This document shows, piece by piece, positions 26,640-35,706 of a DNA stretch of 64,000 nt. Position numbers and translations under genes: made by a program. The notes below the pieces were generated by a model, which saw only the letters and a list, made by a program, of their open reading frames with translations, searched no databases and was not told the origin of the DNA. The DNA comes from UBA12481 sp012523435 (lineage in GTDB: Bacteria > Bacteroidota > Bacteroidia > Bacteroidales > UBA12481): assembly GCA_028686135.1 (NCBI GenBank), contig JAQUCP010000011.1, positions 27,365 to 91,364 of the forward strand, read 5' to 3'. Positions within the stretch are counted from its first letter, which is position 1. Each line of letters opens with the position of its first letter.

Positions 26640-27824
26640 TTATGGTTTGTAATTAGCGGCTTGGCCAAAACCAGAGGCTCGATACCAAGCGGTGAGTGTC
26701 AACAAACCGAGGAGGATCGCTTCGACACTGACCCGTTGTTCCCAGAGAGGCAGGGAGATAAGTGCTAATAGGTTTATTATCAGCATAGTTTTGGCAATCC
26801 AGATCAAGGTCTTGCGACTACGAGGAATCCAGATCAAAATTAGAGGGATCAGGTTGATCGGATTGAGCCAGAACAGTTCGTAGTTTCCCTTACAAGTCCA
26901 GTGTTCGGTGAAAAACCACATGAAAGTGAGTAAAACACCCGTAGCTCCTGTGGCAAAATAGATCACACTATCGAACCACTTGACTGTCCGACTTGCTGTT
27001 TTCTTAAGAATAGAGACCCAAATTGAGAGGAGCAGCCATACGGTGAAAATTAACAGGGGCCAGTTTGTGCGAGTTTCGGATAATCGATCGGTTTCTGGAA
27101 TGTAGAGATTGCGTACCGCCGAAACCAGCGGTCGGCCATCAGCTGTTTTTGCCTGATCAAACGAAACATAGAGCTGATCTGGTAAAAACATGTAATCCGA
27201 CCGGGTAGCTCGCTGGTCGGCTCCTTTGGCCAGTAATAGAAACATCCCTAAGCGTTCCCCATGGCGATTAGCTACATAAGGTTTTAATAACTGCCTGAAT
27301 GTCATGGGATTTTCAGGTTCAGCGGGCCACTGGTACCGGTTGTCTGTTGCCTCGGCAATTATGTCCCGTATCCTAGTGGAACAGTTGTCTTTGAAGAAAT
27401 CGTACCAGTAGTGCCGATTTTGGGGTAAGTAATTGATTTCTAATAGTCTAAATAGTTCATTGCGCTCGCTTTCAGTCAAGTTGAGTTCCTGTTCAATCAC
27501 CAATCGATCTTCCAGAATATACTCCTGAAAAAAAGCTGCCGAACGAGATACGGTGAGCAGATAGTAGAGCCGGCCTTTGGTAAATTCCCAGTAAAAATTG
27601 GGGATGTTGAAGTCAAAGGTTCCATAATTATAAATCCTGTCGATCCCTGCCTCCGGATCGTACACCCATAAAGCACTGTGGCCAAAGAAACTATATATTT
27701 CATCGCCGGGTCCGCAGGTGATAAGGCTCACGCGGGCTTCGGGGCTTAGCTCCTGTGCGGATAAACTTAAGGATGAGTATAAAAGAAGGAGAATTGCGAA
27801 GGTTTTATAAATCACTTGTTTCAT
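26640..27824 (-). CDS. DUF4105 family membrane protein
   Basis: A 394-residue protein: signal peptide to residue 23 (LSLSAQ), a periplasmic DUF4105 domain at about 28-200, then membrane helices in the last 140 residues (LLIFTVWLLLSIWVSIL, SVIYFATGATGVLLTF, LINLIPLILIWI and two more). The domain shows the conserved His49 in FFGHSALWV and Cys148 in DNCSTRIRD, reminiscent of papain-like (NlpC/P60-type) pairs, so a thiol hydrolase role at the periplasmic face is possible. The family is common in Bacteroidota and poorly characterised. It is convergent with the 188-residue protein, seven bases apart, and divergent from the oxidoreductase gene. Confidence 0.85.
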   Translation of the reverse strand: MKQVIYKTFAILLLLYSSLSLSAQELSPEARVSLITCGPGDEIYSFFGHSALWVYDPEAGIDRIYNYGTFDFNIPNFYWEFTKGRLYYLLTVSRSAAFFQEYILEDRLVIEQELNLTESERNELFRLLEINYLPQNRHYWYDFFKDNCSTRIRDIIAEATDNRYQWPAEPENPMTFRQLLKPYVANRHGERLGMFLLLAKGADQRATRSDYMFLPDQLYVSFDQAKTADGRPLVSAVRNLYIPETDRLSETRTNWPLLIFTVWLLLSIWVSILKKTASRTVKWFDSVIYFATGATGVLLTFMWFFTEHWTCKGNYELFWLNPINLIPLILIWIPRSRKTLIWIAKTMLIINLLALISLPLWEQRVSVEAILLGLLTLTAWYRASGFGQAANYKP

Positions 27825-27893
27825 GCGGTATGCTTTTAGACAAAGATCACTATTTTTATCATTCCTTGAATTCTAAATACTAAACACAACCGA

Positions 27894-29243
27894 ATGAAAA
27901 AATCGCTTAACCGCCGCTCATTTCTGGCTACTTCGGCAATTGCTGGAGCCGGCCTGTTAGTCGTTCCACGTCATGTTTTAGGTGGGAAAGGCTTTGTTGC
28001 TCCCAGTGACAAACTCAATATTGCTGCTATCGGATCGGGTGGCATGGGAGCCGGAAACCTGGCAAGGGTAGAGTCAGAGAATATTGTTGCTTTATGTGAT
28101 GTGGATGACGTTAAAGCTGCCGCCACTTTCAATAAGTATCCTAATGCCCCGAGATTCAAGGATTTTAGGGTGATGCTGGACAAGATCAAGGGAATTGATG
28201 CAGTAATCGTCGCTACGCCGGATCATACCCATGCCGTTGCTGCGATGGCGGCTATTCGAATGGGGAAGCACGTGTATGTGCAAAAGCCCCTTGCTCATTC
28301 AGTCTATGAGACCAGAATGTTGACCGAAGCAGTCAGAAAGTATAACGTTGTCAGTCAGATGGGGAACCAAGGTCGATCCGGTGAGGGCACCCGCCGATTG
28401 GCGGAGTGGATCTGGGCCGGAGCAATTGGAGATATTCGTGAGGTTCACAGCTGGACCAACCGACCAGTATGGCCGCAAGGAATCGGTAGGCCCGAGGGAA
28501 CTCCTCCTGTACCGGACACACTCGACTGGAACCTTTGGTTAGGACCGGCAACAGAACGGCCGTATCATCCAGATTATCTTCCATTTAACTGGAGAGCATG
28601 GTACGATTTCGGTTGCGGTGCCCTCGGGGATATGGGATGCCATGTACTCGATCCAGTGTTCCATGCTATGAAGCTAAAATACCCCGAATGGGTGCAGGGA
28701 TCACATTCTTATGAGGTTAGGGAGATGTGGAAACGGGTGGATAACCAGGAAACCTATCCCAGCGCTTCCATGATAACCTACCAGTTCCCGGAGCGGGGAA
28801 CCATGCCAGCCCTTCGACTCACCTGGTACGACGGAGGCCTGATGCCCGTATGGCCAAAAGAGGTGGATAGCTCAAAGGTCTCAATGGAAGGCGGATCCAT
28901 GTTCATCGGTGATAAAGGCATCATCGTATGCTCAACCTATGGTGGCGATGTGATGATGTTTCCCGAAGAAAGGTTTCTAGAGTTCAAAGATCTTCCAGCC
29001 TCCCTGCCACGGATTGATGGAACACACGAACAAGACTGGATCAACGGCATCAAGAATCATACGAAACCTTGTTCCGATTTTGATTATTCCGGACCGCTGA
29101 CAGAAATGGTTCTCATGGGCAACCTGGCCATCCGGGTACCCGGAAAACGACTGATGTGGGATGGGGATCAGATGAAAGTGACGAATGATGAAGCGGCTAA
29201 CCGATTCATTCATAATGATTACCGATCGGGTTGGGTGCTCTGA
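27894..29243 (+). CDS. Gfo/Idh/MocA-family oxidoreductase, Tat-exported
   Basis: A 449-residue NAD(P)-binding oxidoreductase acting on a sugar or inositol derivative outside the cytoplasm. It begins with a twin-arginine signal (NRRSFLATSAIAGAGLLV), so it is folded with its cofactor before export. The Rossmann motif AAIGSGGMGAGN follows near residue 45, and the family motif VQKPLAHSVYE (Lys of the usual EKP) near 128. The C-terminal alpha/beta domain carries WYDFGCGALGDMGCHVLD, conserved in secreted members of Planctomycetes and Bacteroidota. The substrate cannot be assigned. Its 3' end overlaps the convergent gene at 29219 by 25 bases. Confidence 0.9.
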   Translation: MKKSLNRRSFLATSAIAGAGLLVVPRHVLGGKGFVAPSDKLNIAAIGSGGMGAGNLARVESENIVALCDVDDVKAAATFNKYPNAPRFKDFRVMLDKIKGIDAVIVATPDHTHAVAAMAAIRMGKHVYVQKPLAHSVYETRMLTEAVRKYNVVSQMGNQGRSGEGTRRLAEWIWAGAIGDIREVHSWTNRPVWPQGIGRPEGTPPVPDTLDWNLWLGPATERPYHPDYLPFNWRAWYDFGCGALGDMGCHVLDPVFHAMKLKYPEWVQGSHSYEVREMWKRVDNQETYPSASMITYQFPERGTMPALRLTWYDGGLMPVWPKEVDSSKVSMEGGSMFIGDKGIIVCSTYGGDVMMFPEERFLEFKDLPASLPRIDGTHEQDWINGIKNHTKPCSDFDYSGPLTEMVLMGNLAIRVPGKRLMWDGDQMKVTNDEAANRFIHNDYRSGWVL

Positions 29244-29752
29244 CCAGTTCGATTTTTGACCGGAATCTCGTCGGGTAAATTATTCAGAAAATATTGTAAT
29301 TCCCTTGGCTTAAAGGTGCTGAAGATGATCTGATTACCACTCTTCAGACGAACAACCAGTGCGTGTCGGCTTCCAAAATTATAGGTCTGCTTCTTAAGTT
29401 GCCTGTTAACCCCTATCCTGGAATTGGCCCTGATTAGGCTGCCCGTTTTTAATTCCAATTCGGATACCTGGCTAAAAGAGATCTTTCGCTTGCGCCCGAG
29501 TGGAATGACTTGAAATTCAATGCCTTCATTGGTTAATCTTAGCTCAAGACGAAGAAAGAAAAAGCCGATCACCGAAATCGGACCCAGTAGCAGTAACAGC
29601 ATCATCCAACGATCCTGAGTGGCCATCGTATCCCATTCGGTGAGGTAGGTCATTAATGCGATAAATCCTAAAAGCAGGGTTACCAATCCGAAGATGGTAA
29701 TCCTCCAAACTGCTGGAATCGATTGTTTTTCAAAAAAATACGCTGGTGCCAT
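29219..29752 (-). CDS. Membrane protein with PH-like C-terminal domain, unknown function
   Basis: A 177-residue protein with two membrane helices in the first 75 residues (ITIFGLVTLLLGFIALMTYL and MMLLLLLGPISVIGFFFL). The cytoplasmic tail of about 100 residues consists of strands (LELRLTNEGIEFQVIPLG, ISFSQVSELEL, HALVVRLKSGNQIIFST) and an end helix, like bacterial PH/YcxB-type domains. No function is known. Its 3' end overlaps the oxidoreductase gene. Confidence 0.7.
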   Translation of the reverse strand: MAPAYFFEKQSIPAVWRITIFGLVTLLLGFIALMTYLTEWDTMATQDRWMMLLLLLGPISVIGFFFLRLELRLTNEGIEFQVIPLGRKRKISFSQVSELELKTGSLIRANSRIGVNRQLKKQTYNFGSRHALVVRLKSGNQIIFSTFKPRELQYFLNNLPDEIPVKNRTGQSTQPDR

Positions 29753-29939
29753 GATTTTGCTGATGGGTTAAATTAACTAAGCCATAAAGATAAGACTAAA
29801 CAACCTGGTTTTTGTTACATCTGCTCTGAGGGGACAGGTGTGGGGATGGATTTCAAGCCAGGGCAGAAAACCGTGTCAGACAATCGTAGTAGATGAAAAT
29901 AAAATTTCGTAAGCCACTTGCAGATTATCCAAATTAAGC

Positions 29940-29947
29940 TATTTTTG
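29940..29947 (+). promoter_or_regulatory. Promoter of tRNA-Asp
   Basis: TATTTTTG is an exact -7 consensus, with TTG at 29918-29920 as -33 element and a 19-base spacer, the expected spacing for the Bacteroidota housekeeping sigma factor. It ends 16 bases before the mature tRNA. Confidence 0.65.
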
Positions 29948-29963
29948 CACCACAAATTGAATC

Positions 29964-30038
29964 GGTCGTGTAGTTCAGTTTGGTTAGAATGCCGGCCTGT
30001 CACGCCGGAGGTCGCGGGTTCGAGTCCCGTCGCGACCG
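29964..30038 (+). tRNA. tRNA-Asp (anticodon GTC)
   Basis: A 75-base cloverleaf: acceptor stem GGTCGTG pairing with CGCGACC (one G-T), D arm with AGTTCAGTTTGGTTAGA, anticodon stem CCGGC/GCCGG with loop CTGTCAC giving anticodon GTC at 29999-30001, and T arm GCGGGTTCGAGTCCCGT. Discriminator base G, as required for Asp. No CCA is encoded. It has its own promoter and a terminator beginning 8 bases downstream. Confidence 0.97.
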
Positions 30039-30045
30039 CAAAAAG

Positions 30046-30078
30046 TTGCCAACCCTTTCGAGAGTTGGCAATTTTTTT
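30046..30078 (+). terminator. Rho-independent terminator of tRNA-Asp
   Basis: Perfect 8-base stem TTGCCAAC (30046-30053) with GTTGGCAA (30064-30071) followed by seven T. It ends the tRNA transcript just before the convergent tolC-like gene. Confidence 0.85.
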
Positions 30079-31384
30079 ATTTCAGTCCTCCGCTCATCCG
30101 CAGCAGTTCGGTTTCACTCGACTTGCACCGGAACAGCGCGGTGAGGTAGCGGTTTTCCGCATCCATCAGCTTTTTCTGTGTCTCTCTCAATTCAATATCA
30201 TTGGACGATCCAATTCGATACTTCTCGGTGGCAATGTCGAGGTTCCGCTGGGCCAGTTCTACATTGGCCTTTTCGAAACGGGAGAGCTGTAGGTTGGTCT
30301 CATATTCATTGTAAAGGCTCTGGAGATGAGCCTTAATTTCAAGTTCCATCTGTTCCGCTTGAACTTGGGCTGACTCGAGGAGAATACGGGCCCGACTTCG
30401 GTTTTGGCGTTGAACGAACCCGTCGAAAATTGTGTAGGACGCATTGACTCCCAAACTGAAGCCTCGGTTTCGGTTGAGCTGCATGATCCCAACCTCAGAT
30501 TCCGATTTGTTGAAATTGTAGCCTGACGATAAGTTGATTCTTGGATAAAGTGATGATTTTGAGCCTTTTTCATCTAATAAGGCCATGCTGAGGTTGGCCC
30601 TTGCCATCCGAATCTCCGGATTCTCCTGCTGAACATTCATCCAAAGCTTTTCAAAGATCAGATCCGTGCGAACCGGAATCCCACCGGTCACCACAAAAGG
30701 AGTATAAAGATCACGGCATAATAATCGGTTCAGGTCAATTTTTGCATTTTGAAGCATCTTCTGTTGCTGTATCAGGGCTGAACTATCGGCATTGTAATCT
30801 ACACTGGCTTGAAGAAGAGATAGTTCCGAGCTGCTACCAATACGCACACCAGCGCTAGCAATTCTTTTACGCTCGGCTGAGATGGCCATAGCTTCACGGT
30901 AAACGCTTACCATCTCCTCTTGGGTGATGATGGCATAGTAAGCCTGAATCACTTCAGCTACCGTGTTTTCTACCACCGCACGGAGCTGAATCTCAGACAG
31001 GTTCTCCAGCTCCTCTAATTTGCGTTTCTGGATAAACATGTTGAATCCGTCGAACAGCGTCCACCCCAGGGCTACGCCAGCACTGATTGTGTTATTTTTG
31101 GCGTTGGGGCTTGTCCGTTCACGGCCATCGAAATAGCGCTGTTCAGTATTATTAACTGACATGCTCCGGCTACCGGTAACACTCAGGTCGGGCAACATTC
31201 CGGCATTTCCCGGATTATTGGATAGATCAGCCAACCGATTGTCATTCATCGCCAGGTAAATATCGAAGTTGTTCTCCATGGCAATGATCAAAGCATCCTG
31301 AATCTTCAGGGTGTCCTGGGATCGTACACCGGAAACTGCCAGCATCAGGGCAACGCTGGTCAGTAGAAAGAATCTTGATCTCAT
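30077..31384 (-). CDS. TolC-family outer-membrane efflux protein
   Basis: A 435-residue outer-membrane factor that forms the trimeric exit duct of an RND efflux pump. A signal peptide covers residues 1-22 (SGVRSQ). Two repeated helical/strand halves are visible: in each, long coiled-coil helices flank a short barrel segment (ISAGVALGWTLFDGFN and GFSLGVNASYTIFDGFVQ). The duplicated TLFDGF/TIFDGF stretches mark the internal repeat. It overlaps the pump gene upstream by four bases and is the last gene of the adaptor-pump-channel operon. Confidence 0.92.
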   Translation of the reverse strand: MRSRFFLLTSVALMLAVSGVRSQDTLKIQDALIIAMENNFDIYLAMNDNRLADLSNNPGNAGMLPDLSVTGSRSMSVNNTEQRYFDGRERTSPNAKNNTISAGVALGWTLFDGFNMFIQKRKLEELENLSEIQLRAVVENTVAEVIQAYYAIITQEEMVSVYREAMAISAERKRIASAGVRIGSSSELSLLQASVDYNADSSALIQQQKMLQNAKIDLNRLLCRDLYTPFVVTGGIPVRTDLIFEKLWMNVQQENPEIRMARANLSMALLDEKGSKSSLYPRINLSSGYNFNKSESEVGIMQLNRNRGFSLGVNASYTIFDGFVQRQNRSRARILLESAQVQAEQMELEIKAHLQSLYNEYETNLQLSRFEKANVELAQRNLDIATEKYRIGSSNDIELRETQKKLMDAENRYLTALFRCKSSETELLRMSGGLK

Positions 31385-34300
31385 GAGTCCTGTTTACTAA
31401 ATTTCTTCTTTGTGCCGGAAATAAAGGTATAAATCGCTGGAATGACGAAAAGAGTCAGTACCAGAGCAAAGAGAAGACCTCCGATGATGACAATCCCCAT
31501 GGAGGTACGGCTTTTGGTGCCTGCACCCAGTGCCAGGGCAATAGGCAATGCACCTAATACAGTAGCCAGGCTGGTCATCAGAATAGGCCTGAACCGTTGA
31601 GCTGCCGCACTTCGGACAGCTTCCAGCTTATCAATCCCGGCATATTTCTTTTGATTGGCAAATTCGACAATCAGAATACCATTTTTGGTGACAATACCGA
31701 TCAGCATGATCATACCAATCTGACTGAAAATGTTCAAAGTCTGACCGAAAATCAGAAGCGACAAGAGTGCTCCGGCTGCGGCGAGTGGTACGGTGAACAT
31801 GATTACCAGCGGATCCCGGAAACTCTCAAATTGTGCTGCCAAGATCAGATAAATCAATATCAGGGCCAAAAGAAATGCGAACAGTAGAGTATTTGAACTT
31901 TCGGCATAATCTCTGGAAACACCGGTCAGACTGGTGGTGAAGGTATCATCAAGTACTTCATCAGCAACGTTCTGCATTGCCTCGATGCCTTGGCTTAAGG
32001 TATATCCGGGGGCAGGAGAGGCAGAAATAGTAGCCGAAATGTACCGGTTATAGCGGTAGAGCTGTGGCAAGTTGACTCGGTATTCAATATTTACGACATT
32101 ATCGAGCTGAATCAGATCGCCTTCACGATTTCGTATATAGATCGTACTCAGGTCAATTGGTTCATCACGAAACTGCCTGTCAGCTTGGCAGATAACCTGG
32201 TATTGTTTGCCGTTCATGATGAAAAAACCCATCCGCTGACCGCTGAAGAAGAGCTGCAGGGTTTCCGCGATATCACGGAGGGTGAGCCCCAGGGTTCGTG
32301 CTCTCTCCCGATCAATGGTAAGAGCCATCTCAGGCTTGTTAAATTTTAGATTGATATCAACAACTTGGAATGAAGGATCAGCCTGAGCCCTTGCCATCAG
32401 TTTTGGAACTGCATCCCGGAGTTTTTCGAGGTTAGGCGCCTGGATCACCACCTGCACAGGTAAGCCGCCACCCCGTCCCCTCCCAATAGTTTGCTCTTGG
32501 GTTACAAAGGCACGGGCAAAGTTGAAATTAGTCAGGTTCGATGTTAAGTAATCGGCAATTTCTTGCTGGGAACGTTCGCGCTCGGATGGTGGTACCAAGG
32601 TTATCCGAAGAAAGCCGGAGTTCGATCCGGAACTGCCAAATCCCGGTGAGGTTAGTGCCATCATCGACTCTTTTTCCGGAATGGTATCGGACAGGTTAAC
32701 CAGATGATTCATGAACTCATCCATTTTCTCAAAAGAGGCTCCTTCCGGCCCCGTCACATTGATCATTAACCGGCTTTTATCCTCCATCGGCGCCAGTTCT
32801 CCTGGGATTAGCGGCCAGAGAACCCCAACAATAGCCAGGGAGATCACCATCACGAGAATCGACAACCATCTGTTTTTAAGAAATTTACCTAACAATCGGT
32901 CATAGCCACTGGTTAGCCAGACAAAGAAGGGCTCGGTAGCTCGGTAGAAACGACCGTGTTGCGTGCTGGATTTTAAGATGTTAGCTGCCAGCATCGGGGT
33001 GAGTGTCAGGGAGACAAAGGCGGAAATCAGCACAGCCCCGGCCATGACCACACCAAACTCCCGGAAGAGCTGACCGGTCAATCCCTGTAGGAAGATGATG
33101 GGGAGGAATACGGCTGCCAAAGTTATGGTGGTCGAAATGATGGCAAAGATGATCTCCTTCGAGCCTTTGAATCCGGCCTCCATCGGAGTCATCCCCTTTT
33201 CAATTTTGCTGTAAATATTTTCCAGTACAACGATCGCATCATCCACCACCAGCCCAGTGGCCAGCACAATACTCAACAGAGTCAGAATGTTGATCGTGAA
33301 CCCGGCCAGATACATAATAAAAAATGACCCGATGAGTGAAATGGGAATCGCCAGCACCGGAATGATCGTGGTGCGCCACTGTCTGAGGAACAGGAAAATG
33401 ATGAGCACAACGAGCGAAAACGCAATGAGGATAGTCTCTTCTACCTCCTTGATCCCTTTGCGGATCGTCTGGGTGGTGTCCATCGCCACTCCGATGATCA
33501 GATCGTCTGGCATCTCTTTTTTGATCAGCTCGATCCGGTTTTTGATCTCATCGACAATGGCTATATGGTTAGCACCAGGTTGTGGCGTAACGGCAATTCC
33601 AACCATCGGCACTTTGCCGTTTCCCCGCATCACTGTCTTTTCGTTTTCTGGTAGAAGCTCGGCGCGACCGATATCTTTGAGTTTAATCAGAGTTCCGTTA
33701 AACTCTTTAATAATCAGGTTGTTGAATTCTTCTTCTGTTGTTAGCCTCCCAACGGTTCTGACGGATAGTTCTGTGCCATACCCTTCCACTCGTCCTGAAG
33801 GGAGCTCAATGTTTTCACGGTTCAGCGCATCTCGAATATCGGCAGGAGTCATTCCATAACCGGCCAATTTTAGCGGGTCCACGGATATTTTGATGGAGTA
33901 GCGTTTCTCACCCCAAATCCGTATTTCGCTCACTCCGGGGGTAGTTTGAAGTCGTTCCTTAAACAGATTATTGGCAATCTCGGATAGTTGTAGCAGATTT
34001 CGTCGATCACTTTGCAGGGTCATGTTGAAGATTGGACTCGCATCGGCATCTGACTTGACCACCCTGGGCGGGTCGACATCCGGAGGTAGTTGGCGCGTTG
34101 CTCTGGACACTCGGTCGCGGACATCATTAGCGGCAGCTTCCATGTCGGTGCCAACTTCAAACTCGACCGATATATAGCTTGATCCATCCCTGGAGGAGGA
34201 GGTGAGCGAACGGATTCCTGCAATACCGTTGATGCTCTCTTCCAGTGGTTCAGTGATCTGACTCTCAATGATTTCGGCATTTGCGCCCGGATAGGAGGTG

Positions 34301-34443
34301 CTAACCGTTACGATTGGAGAGTCCACATTCGGGTATTCCCTGATTCCAAGAAAGGAGAATCCGATCACTCCGAAAAGGATGATCAGGATGGAAACTACCA
34401 TGGCCAGAACCGGCCTTTTTATAAATATTCCTGAAAAGTTCAT
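31381..34443 (-). CDS. RND efflux transporter, AcrB/HAE1 family
   Basis: A 1020-residue inner-membrane proton antiporter that exports hydrophobic or amphiphilic compounds. Seen: first helix FIKRPVLAMVVSILIILFG, docking and porter domains duplicated in each half, and TM4 with GLVVDDAIVVLENI carrying the paired proton-relay aspartates. The second half has AAQFESFRDPLVIMFTVPLA and MLIGIVTKNGILIVEFAN. Length and order match multidrug pumps rather than metal pumps. It lies 9 bases after the adaptor and overlaps the TolC-like gene, forming a complete tripartite system. The substrate is not inferable. Confidence 0.96.
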   Translation of the reverse strand: MNFSGIFIKRPVLAMVVSILIILFGVIGFSFLGIREYPNVDSPIVTVSTSYPGANAEIIESQITEPLEESINGIAGIRSLTSSSRDGSSYISVEFEVGTDMEAAANDVRDRVSRATRQLPPDVDPPRVVKSDADASPIFNMTLQSDRRNLLQLSEIANNLFKERLQTTPGVSEIRIWGEKRYSIKISVDPLKLAGYGMTPADIRDALNRENIELPSGRVEGYGTELSVRTVGRLTTEEEFNNLIIKEFNGTLIKLKDIGRAELLPENEKTVMRGNGKVPMVGIAVTPQPGANHIAIVDEIKNRIELIKKEMPDDLIIGVAMDTTQTIRKGIKEVEETILIAFSLVVLIIFLFLRQWRTTIIPVLAIPISLIGSFFIMYLAGFTINILTLLSIVLATGLVVDDAIVVLENIYSKIEKGMTPMEAGFKGSKEIIFAIISTTITLAAVFLPIIFLQGLTGQLFREFGVVMAGAVLISAFVSLTLTPMLAANILKSSTQHGRFYRATEPFFVWLTSGYDRLLGKFLKNRWLSILVMVISLAIVGVLWPLIPGELAPMEDKSRLMINVTGPEGASFEKMDEFMNHLVNLSDTIPEKESMMALTSPGFGSSGSNSGFLRITLVPPSERERSQQEIADYLTSNLTNFNFARAFVTQEQTIGRGRGGGLPVQVVIQAPNLEKLRDAVPKLMARAQADPSFQVVDINLKFNKPEMALTIDRERARTLGLTLRDIAETLQLFFSGQRMGFFIMNGKQYQVICQADRQFRDEPIDLSTIYIRNREGDLIQLDNVVNIEYRVNLPQLYRYNRYISATISASPAPGYTLSQGIEAMQNVADEVLDDTFTTSLTGVSRDYAESSNTLLFAFLLALILIYLILAAQFESFRDPLVIMFTVPLAAAGALLSLLIFGQTLNIFSQIGMIMLIGIVTKNGILIVEFANQKKYAGIDKLEAVRSAAAQRFRPILMTSLATVLGALPIALALGAGTKSRTSMGIVIIGGLLFALVLTLFVIPAIYTFISGTKKKFSKQDS

Positions 34444-34452
34444 TTCAACGTT

Positions 34453-35529
34453 TTATTGTTTGGACGATCCCGAGGAAATCATACTTCGAAGACGCGGATC
34501 CACCGGAGTTCCATCAATTATCTGTAGCAGTCCAGTCAGAATTAGCGTATCCCCAGGCTGAAGACCGTTGGTAATTTGCACCTCACTTTCTGTCCGTAGG
34601 CCTGTTTCTACTCTTTTCTCAGTGGCCTTTCCATTCTTTAAGACAAACACTTTACTTCCGTCAAGGTCTCCGATAATTGCCTCCGAAGGTATCCGTACAG
34701 CATCCGGTAGCTCCTCCAAAATCAGACTGATCCTTGCAAAGGCTCCAGGTGCGAGTTTCCTTGAGGAGTTAGAACATATAGCTCTGACACGGATTGTCCG
34801 GGTGGCCGGGTCAACCCCAGGTTCTACAGCATAAACCCTTCCAGTAAAATTCTCTTGGGTATAATCCATGCTGAAACGAATCTCCATGTTAACTTCTATA
34901 AGCCTGATGTATTTCTCGGGAACCGAAAACTCTATCTTGATGGGATCCACCTGCTGAAGGGTGGCAATCAGAGAGTTAGAAGGGATGAAACTTCCCGGGC
35001 TAACATTCCTTAACCCGATCCGTCCCGACAGCGGAGCAATAATCTCAGTTTTGGCGATTTGAGCCTCTAATAGTTTTTTTTCCGATTGAACAGATCGTAA
35101 GAGATTCGCGGATACATCATATTCTTCTTGGCTTATTGCCTTGATATCCAAAAGTTTACGTTTTCTGAACTCATCATCCAGAGCCATCTGCTCCTGAACA
35201 GCATTTTTAGTCAGCTGAGCCTGAAGATCCTGATCATTGATTTTTAACAGCAGAGTGCCTTTTGAAACTTCCGTTCCTTCATCAAAAAAGATCCCGGTAA
35301 TCCGTCCGGCTACCTCATTACGTAACTCAATTTTCTCATTAGGCAAGAGAGTTCCGGTGGTGTAAATGATGTTGCGGAGACTATCTGGACTAACCACCAT
35401 TACATCGACTTTTATTGGGCCTGAACGTTTTCCCCCTGGAGGAGGGGTTTCTTCCTTCTGATCTTTGCAAGATATCACGGTAAACAAGCTGAGGATTACC
35501 AATCCGAAGGCTATATACTTCTGTTTCAT
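34453..35529 (-). CDS. RND efflux periplasmic adaptor (membrane fusion lipoprotein)
   Basis: About 358 residues from ATG 35529, which gives a clean lipoprotein leader with lipobox VISC; an in-frame upstream start at 35589 would add 20 residues without a signal and is less likely. Domains: a lipoyl/barrel-sandwich half (GRITGIFFDEGTEVSKGTLL), an alpha-helical hairpin at about 110-155, the second sandwich half (IIAPLSGRIGLRNVSPG), a beta barrel and a membrane-proximal domain. It bridges the AcrB-like pump and TolC-like channel encoded downstream and is the first gene of the operon. Confidence 0.93.
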   Translation of the reverse strand: MKQKYIAFGLVILSLFTVISCKDQKEETPPPGGKRSGPIKVDVMVVSPDSLRNIIYTTGTLLPNEKIELRNEVAGRITGIFFDEGTEVSKGTLLLKINDQDLQAQLTKNAVQEQMALDDEFRKRKLLDIKAISQEEYDVSANLLRSVQSEKKLLEAQIAKTEIIAPLSGRIGLRNVSPGSFIPSNSLIATLQQVDPIKIEFSVPEKYIRLIEVNMEIRFSMDYTQENFTGRVYAVEPGVDPATRTIRVRAICSNSSRKLAPGAFARISLILEELPDAVRIPSEAIIGDLDGSKVFVLKNGKATEKRVETGLRTESEVQITNGLQPGDTLILTGLLQIIDGTPVDPRLRSMISSGSSKQ

Positions 35530-35614
35530 CTCTCGATAGTTTTCGAAAATTCTGGTAAAAATAGCGACGATGAATCGTTGCTCATTCAAAAGAAGGTTAA
35601 AAATCCTTAAATAC

Positions 35615-35622
35615 TATTTTTG
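35615..35622 (+). promoter_or_regulatory. TAnnTTTG promoter -7 element for the GH127-like gene
   Basis: TATTTTTG is an exact consensus match 84 bases before the ATG at 35707, leaving a 5' leader of roughly 75 bases in which I see no riboswitch-like structure. Confidence 0.4.
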
Positions 35623-35706
35623 TTTTGAGAATATCACGATTAAGTGTTAGAATTACATTTAATATTCACAAAACAAATTGTTTGAATCCAAAAAAACTGA
35701 ATCGCC